Shown piece by piece: positions 6,367 through 7,877 of a DNA stretch of 7,877 nt. The notes beneath the pieces were generated by a model, which saw nothing but the letters and a program-made list of their open reading frames with translations, was not told the origin of the DNA and made no database searches. The position numbers and the translations under genes were made by a program. The stretch spans positions 1 through 7,877 of the forward strand of contig JAYRIB010000053.1 of assembly GCA_041907025.1 (NCBI GenBank), given 5' to 3'. Position 1 is the first letter of the stretch. Each line of letters begins with the position of its first letter. Source of the stretch: CAYPSN01 sp041907025. GTDB lineage: Bacteria > Patescibacteriota > Saccharimonadia > CAILAD01 > JADZBC01.

Positions 6367-6798
6367 CTATCCCTCATCGATGCAGGGCGGAGTCGCTTCC
6401 TCCTCTGCGAATTGACCACCGTTCTCCATCAGCTCGTAGATCAGTGCGCAGAGTGCTGCACAACCCGCCCTGGGATCCTTGAGTAGTCCGGGCACATGAG
6501 GTACAGGGCTGAGTGCCTTCAGTAGGTCAAGCCCGGTTGCATCGGTCGCGCTCCGAGCACGAAATGCTCCACGAAGTATGTCGGTGAGCTCTTCGATCTG
6601 GAATCTGCGTTCGAAACGCTTACCCATGAGTTCTTCTGGCAGACCTTGTGTGATCTGGTCTGAGACCTCGAGCAATCGTCGGTAGAGCTCGATCTCGTTG
6701 GCTACAGACGTTACCTCCACTATCACATCTGGTCTCATGAGATGAACGGTAATACCCGCACCCTCGTCAACATCGATTTGCAGCATGTAGCTCTGCAT
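6367..6798 (-). CDS. Orphan small protein, 143 residues, function unknown
   Basis: I do not recognise this protein. It is soluble-looking, with no signal peptide or membrane segment. Residues 1-32 look like beta strands (MLQIDVDEGAGITVHLM, DVIVEVTSV), 33-80 like charged helices (NEIELYRRLLEVSDQI, RFQIEELTDILRGAFRARS), and 109-127 like a small-residue helix with C113 and C117 (AGCAALCALIYELMENGG), before an acidic tail (AEEEATPP, C139). The case for a real gene is strong: a TTGACA-17-CATAAT promoter, the AAGGAG site at 6803-6808 with a 4-base gap to the ATG, and a hairpin module just after the stop. Its signals match those of the next orphan gene in type and spacing, but the two proteins show no visible similarity. 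Its codons seem richer in ATC, CTC and GAG than the neighbours', which may mean a different origin. Confidence 0.75.
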   Translation of the reverse strand: MQSYMLQIDVDEGAGITVHLMRPDVIVEVTSVANEIELYRRLLEVSDQITQGLPEELMGKRFERRFQIEELTDILRGAFRARSATDATGLDLLKALSPVPHVPGLLKDPRAGCAALCALIYELMENGGQFAEEEATPPCIDEG

Positions 6799-6802
6799 GA
6801 CA

Positions 6803-6808
6803 CTCCTT
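6803..6808 (-). promoter_or_regulatory. Shine-Dalgarno of the 143-residue orphan gene
   Basis: Perfect AAGGAG on the reverse strand, 4 bases before the ATG at 6798. It is notable because the leaderless neighbours lack any usable site, and it fixes the start of this unrecognised gene. Confidence 0.75.
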
Positions 6809-6831
6809 GGTCGCTTGGAAGGAACGACAAC

Positions 6832-6860
6832 ATTATGCGGTTATCGCCGATGTTTGTCAA
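6832..6860 (-). promoter_or_regulatory. Strong promoter of the 143-residue orphan gene
   Basis: The reverse strand has TTGACA (6855-6860, perfect), a 17-base spacer and CATAAT (6832-6837, 5 of 6). The expected start point near 6825 gives a leader of about 27 bases containing the AAGGAG site. The -35 box begins directly at the end of the upstream hairpin module (CGTTATTGACA). The extended pattern TATTGACA-N17-CATAATGT is shared with the other orphan gene's promoter. Confidence 0.8.
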
Positions 6861-6891
6861 TAACGAAAGAAGCGACCTGCGAATCTTTCGA
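6860..6891. repeat. 32-base direct repeat, copy B
   Basis: Second perfect copy of the 6278-6309 sequence, in the same orientation. Its final base is shared with the first base of the -35 box of the downstream orphan gene. Confidence 0.95.
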
Positions 6892-6947
6892 TTCGTAAGC
6901 CGCCTTAGCGCCTTGGGGTGGAGCGGATTCTTGTACCACTCCACCCC
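6864..6947 (-). terminator. Twin-hairpin module B behind the 135-residue orphan gene
   Basis: On the minus strand, 13 bases after the orphan gene's TGA, hairpin I forms from 6915-6923 and 6939-6947 (GGGGTGGAG/CTCCACCCC, 9 perfect pairs, 15-base loop). Hairpin II forms from 6871-6885 and 6890-6904 with a GAAA tetraloop on the minus strand; three of its pairs are G-U wobbles in minus-strand RNA and one is a C-A mismatch. The tail TCTTTCGTT follows, as in module A. A terminator just ahead of the next promoter is the simplest reading. CCGCGCGCGG (6946-6955), a perfect 10-base palindrome, overlaps the base of hairpin I. Confidence 0.6.
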
Positions 6948-6960
6948 GCGCGCGGTTCGG

Positions 6961-7368
6961 TCAGTTGCGCAGTAAGTAGAGCCAGCGCAAGGGTCGAGGC
7001 ATCTTGGCCACCTCTCCCAGCTTCAGTTTCTGCATGGCAGCGTTGATGTTTCTGTAGAAGCTGTCGCCCATATCCGAAGTTGTGCCGCGATGGTCTCTGT
7101 AACGCCAGCTGAGATCGTCGTCGAAGTAGTCATCCGCAAGCGCCTCTCGCACCGAGACGCGCCCGTTGGCGTACAGGAAGAACTTGATCTGCACCGGTAC
7201 ACCACTCAGCCCGGCGATGACAGCTGTCCCCTCCCGGAATGAGATCTTGGACTTCTTGCTGATTTCAACACGGACGATGCGTCCTGCCGAGATGTCGTCG
7301 ATGATCATTACGGGGCGACTCCGCAATTTCGCACGGTCACCGCTCTCGCCCGTAGTTTCTGTATCCAT
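6961..7368 (-). CDS. Orphan small protein, 135 residues, function unknown
   Basis: I do not recognise this protein. After a polar N-terminus (1-18) it has a run of likely beta strands (VMIIDDI, RIVRVEI, TAVIAGL, PVQIKFFLYANGRVSV, residues 20-73), an acidic aromatic segment (DDYFDDDLSWRYRD, 79-92), a helical stretch (about 104-116) and a basic, tryptophan-containing C-terminus (PRPLRWLYLLRN). No signal peptide, membrane segment, cysteine or known catalytic motif is visible. The AGGGAG site at 7374-7379, 5 bases from the ATG, and a near-consensus promoter support the start and make the gene likely to be real. It lies head-to-head with the CobW-family gene across a 114-base gap and tail-to-head with the 143-residue orphan gene. 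Confidence 0.72.
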   Translation of the reverse strand: MDTETTGESGDRAKLRSRPVMIIDDISAGRIVRVEISKKSKISFREGTAVIAGLSGVPVQIKFFLYANGRVSVREALADDYFDDDLSWRYRDHRGTTSDMGDSFYRNINAAMQKLKLGEVAKMPRPLRWLYLLRN

Positions 7369-7373
7369 GTCGT

Positions 7374-7379
7374 CTCCCT
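7374..7379 (-). promoter_or_regulatory. Shine-Dalgarno of the 135-residue orphan gene
   Basis: AGGGAG on the reverse strand, 5 bases before the ATG at 7368. It supports this start over any internal one. Confidence 0.7.
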
Positions 7380-7399
7380 AGAGCGTCGGTTTTGAACTG

Positions 7400-7412
7400 G
7401 TACATTATGTAC
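7400..7412. repeat. 13-base palindrome over the -10 box of the 135-residue orphan gene
   Basis: GTACAT-T-ATGTAC is a perfect inverted repeat of 6-base arms around one central base, lying exactly over the -10 element (7404-7409). A repressor bound here would block RNA polymerase, so an operator is possible. The other orphan promoter has CATAATGT but not the symmetrical flank. ATGTAC occurs again at 7463-7468, close to the CobW-family promoter. Confidence 0.45.
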
Positions 7413-7432
7413 TTAATCTTTGTATGTGTCAA
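7404..7432 (-). promoter_or_regulatory. Strong promoter of the 135-residue orphan gene
   Basis: The reverse strand has TTGACA (7427-7432, perfect), a 17-base spacer and CATAAT (7404-7409). The start point near 7397 gives a leader of about 29 bases. The design is the same as the 6832-6860 promoter, including the flanking TA before the -35 box and GT after the -10 box. Confidence 0.8.
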
Positions 7433-7446
7433 TACTCTGCCCTCCT

Positions 7447-7476
7447 CTGTCACTAGGCACGAATGTACGCTATACT
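7447..7476 (+). promoter_or_regulatory. Promoter of the CobW-family gene, leaderless
   Basis: CTGTCA (7447-7452, 4 of 6 to TTGACA), an 18-base spacer and TATACT (7471-7476). Exactly 6 bases (AAGGAG) separate the -10 box from the ATG at 7483, so the usual start point is the A of the ATG. AAGGAG looks like a Shine-Dalgarno, but it touches the ATG and would lie upstream of the transcript, so it probably does not act as one for this codon. Confidence 0.55.
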
Positions 7477-7482
7477 AAGGAG

Positions 7483-7877
7483 ATGGAGAAAGTCGAGACC
7501 GGGCCAGTTAAGGACCCGAACTTCAAGAAGCTGCCGATGACTGTGCTCACCGGCTTTTTAGGCGCGGGCAAAACCACCCTGCTTAACTACATCCTTACCC
7601 ACAATCATGGGCTTAACATTGGTGTGGTGGTGAATGACTATGGCGACATTAACGTTGATTCCGATCTGATAGCTGACAAGACTGACGCTAAGCTAGAGCT
7701 TACCAACGGCTGCATTTGCTGCAGTTTAGAAACACTGGATTTGCAGGAGGCCATCGGTCAGTTTGCGTATGCCGGCAGCCCTATTGACTACATCATTATC
7801 GAAGCTAGTGGTCTGGCAGAGCCTAAGGACCTAGCACTCACACTTAAGGACACGATTGGTCAGCGCGTGTATTTGGA
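7483..7877 (+). CDS. CobW/COG0523 G3E-family GTPase, metal chaperone (3' end outside window)
   Basis: P-loop GTPase of the G3E family, whose COG0523 members deliver zinc or another metal to target proteins and whose CobW branch serves cobalamin synthesis. The first 131 residues show the Walker A motif GFLGAGKTT (24-32), a switch region VVVNDYGDINVDSDL (48-62), the metal-binding NGCICC (75-80, the CxCC signature) and EASGLAEP (107-114) of the Walker B region. Motif spacing is normal, so the gene looks intact up to the edge; the C-terminal domain is not visible. The ATG at 7483 fits a leaderless transcript. An alternative start at Met19 (7537), just before TVLTGFLGAGK, would also give a family-typical N-terminus. 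No cobalamin genes are nearby, which mildly favours a zinc-type COG0523 role. Confidence 0.93.
   Translation, partial: MEKVETGPVKDPNFKKLPMTVLTGFLGAGKTTLLNYILTHNHGLNIGVVVNDYGDINVDSDLIADKTDAKLELTNGCICCSLETLDLQEAIGQFAYAGSPIDYIIIEASGLAEPKDLALTLKDTIGQRVYL

Noticed and set aside
6278..6891. The two 32-base repeats as ends of an insertion sequence
   Set aside because: They are direct, not inverted, and the ORF between them has no transposase motif; both repeats lie at equivalent places behind genes, which fits a regulatory element better.
6278..6900. CRISPR array
   Set aside because: Only two repeat copies, 582 bases apart, with a gene between them and no cas genes.
6278..6947. Integron attC sites: a palindromic repeat after each small gene, cassette-like
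   Set aside because: The ends do not match the RYYYAAC/GTTRRRY core (GTTATGA and GTTATTG here), each gene has its own strong promoter, unlike typical cassettes, and no integrase is in the window. The recombination idea is kept only as part of the cassette finding.
6742..6975. 77-codon plus-strand open frame across the intergenic hairpins
   Set aside because: It is antisense to the start of the 143-residue gene, its promoter and the twin-hairpin module; it has no Shine-Dalgarno and its composition reflects the hairpins.
6367..7368. The two orphan genes as a toxin-antitoxin pair
   Set aside because: They are separated by 162 bases with a terminator-like module and a separate promoter between them, do not overlap, and neither resembles a known toxin or antitoxin fold by motif.

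Overview
The window reads as a piece of a bacterial chromosome, probably from a small-genome, uncultivated lineage; a Patescibacteria/Saccharibacteria-like host is my best guess, and only an inference. The hints are a shortened aspartyl-tRNA synthetase without its bacterial insertion domain, tight ATGA/TAATG gene overlaps, and several promoters whose -10 box lies 6-7 bases from the start codon (leaderless mRNAs). TGA is used as a normal stop inside coupled overlaps, which argues against the TGA=Gly code of Gracilibacteria and Absconditabacteria.

Layout (all minus strand except the last gene). Read in the direction of transcription from high to low coordinates: two unrecognised small genes (6961-7368, 6367-6798), each with its own near-consensus promoter, a strong Shine-Dalgarno and a twin-hairpin module behind it; a histidine phosphatase (5628-6245); a two-component pair of membrane PAS histidine kinase (3823-5565) and stand-alone receiver protein (3360-3845); then a housekeeping operon aspS-scpA-scpB-rluB (3296 down to 3), whose last stop codon overlaps an ATG at the window edge, probably the next gene of the operon. 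On the plus strand, divergent from the small genes, a CobW/COG0523 metal-chaperone GTPase starts at 7483 and runs off the right edge.

Functionally, aspS-scpA-scpB-rluB joins tRNA charging, chromosome condensation (the kleisin and winged-helix partners of SMC) and ribosomal RNA pseudouridylation; scpA-scpB-rluB is a widespread neighbourhood. The two-component pair is translationally coupled, but its response regulator has no DNA-binding domain. The least explained part is 6250-7440: two orphan genes built as repeat units of promoter, RBS, ORF and twin hairpin. The two hairpin modules share a perfect 32-base repeat and show compensatory base changes, so they look like real RNA structures and not chance palindromes. 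No stretch longer than about 165 bases lacks a gene.
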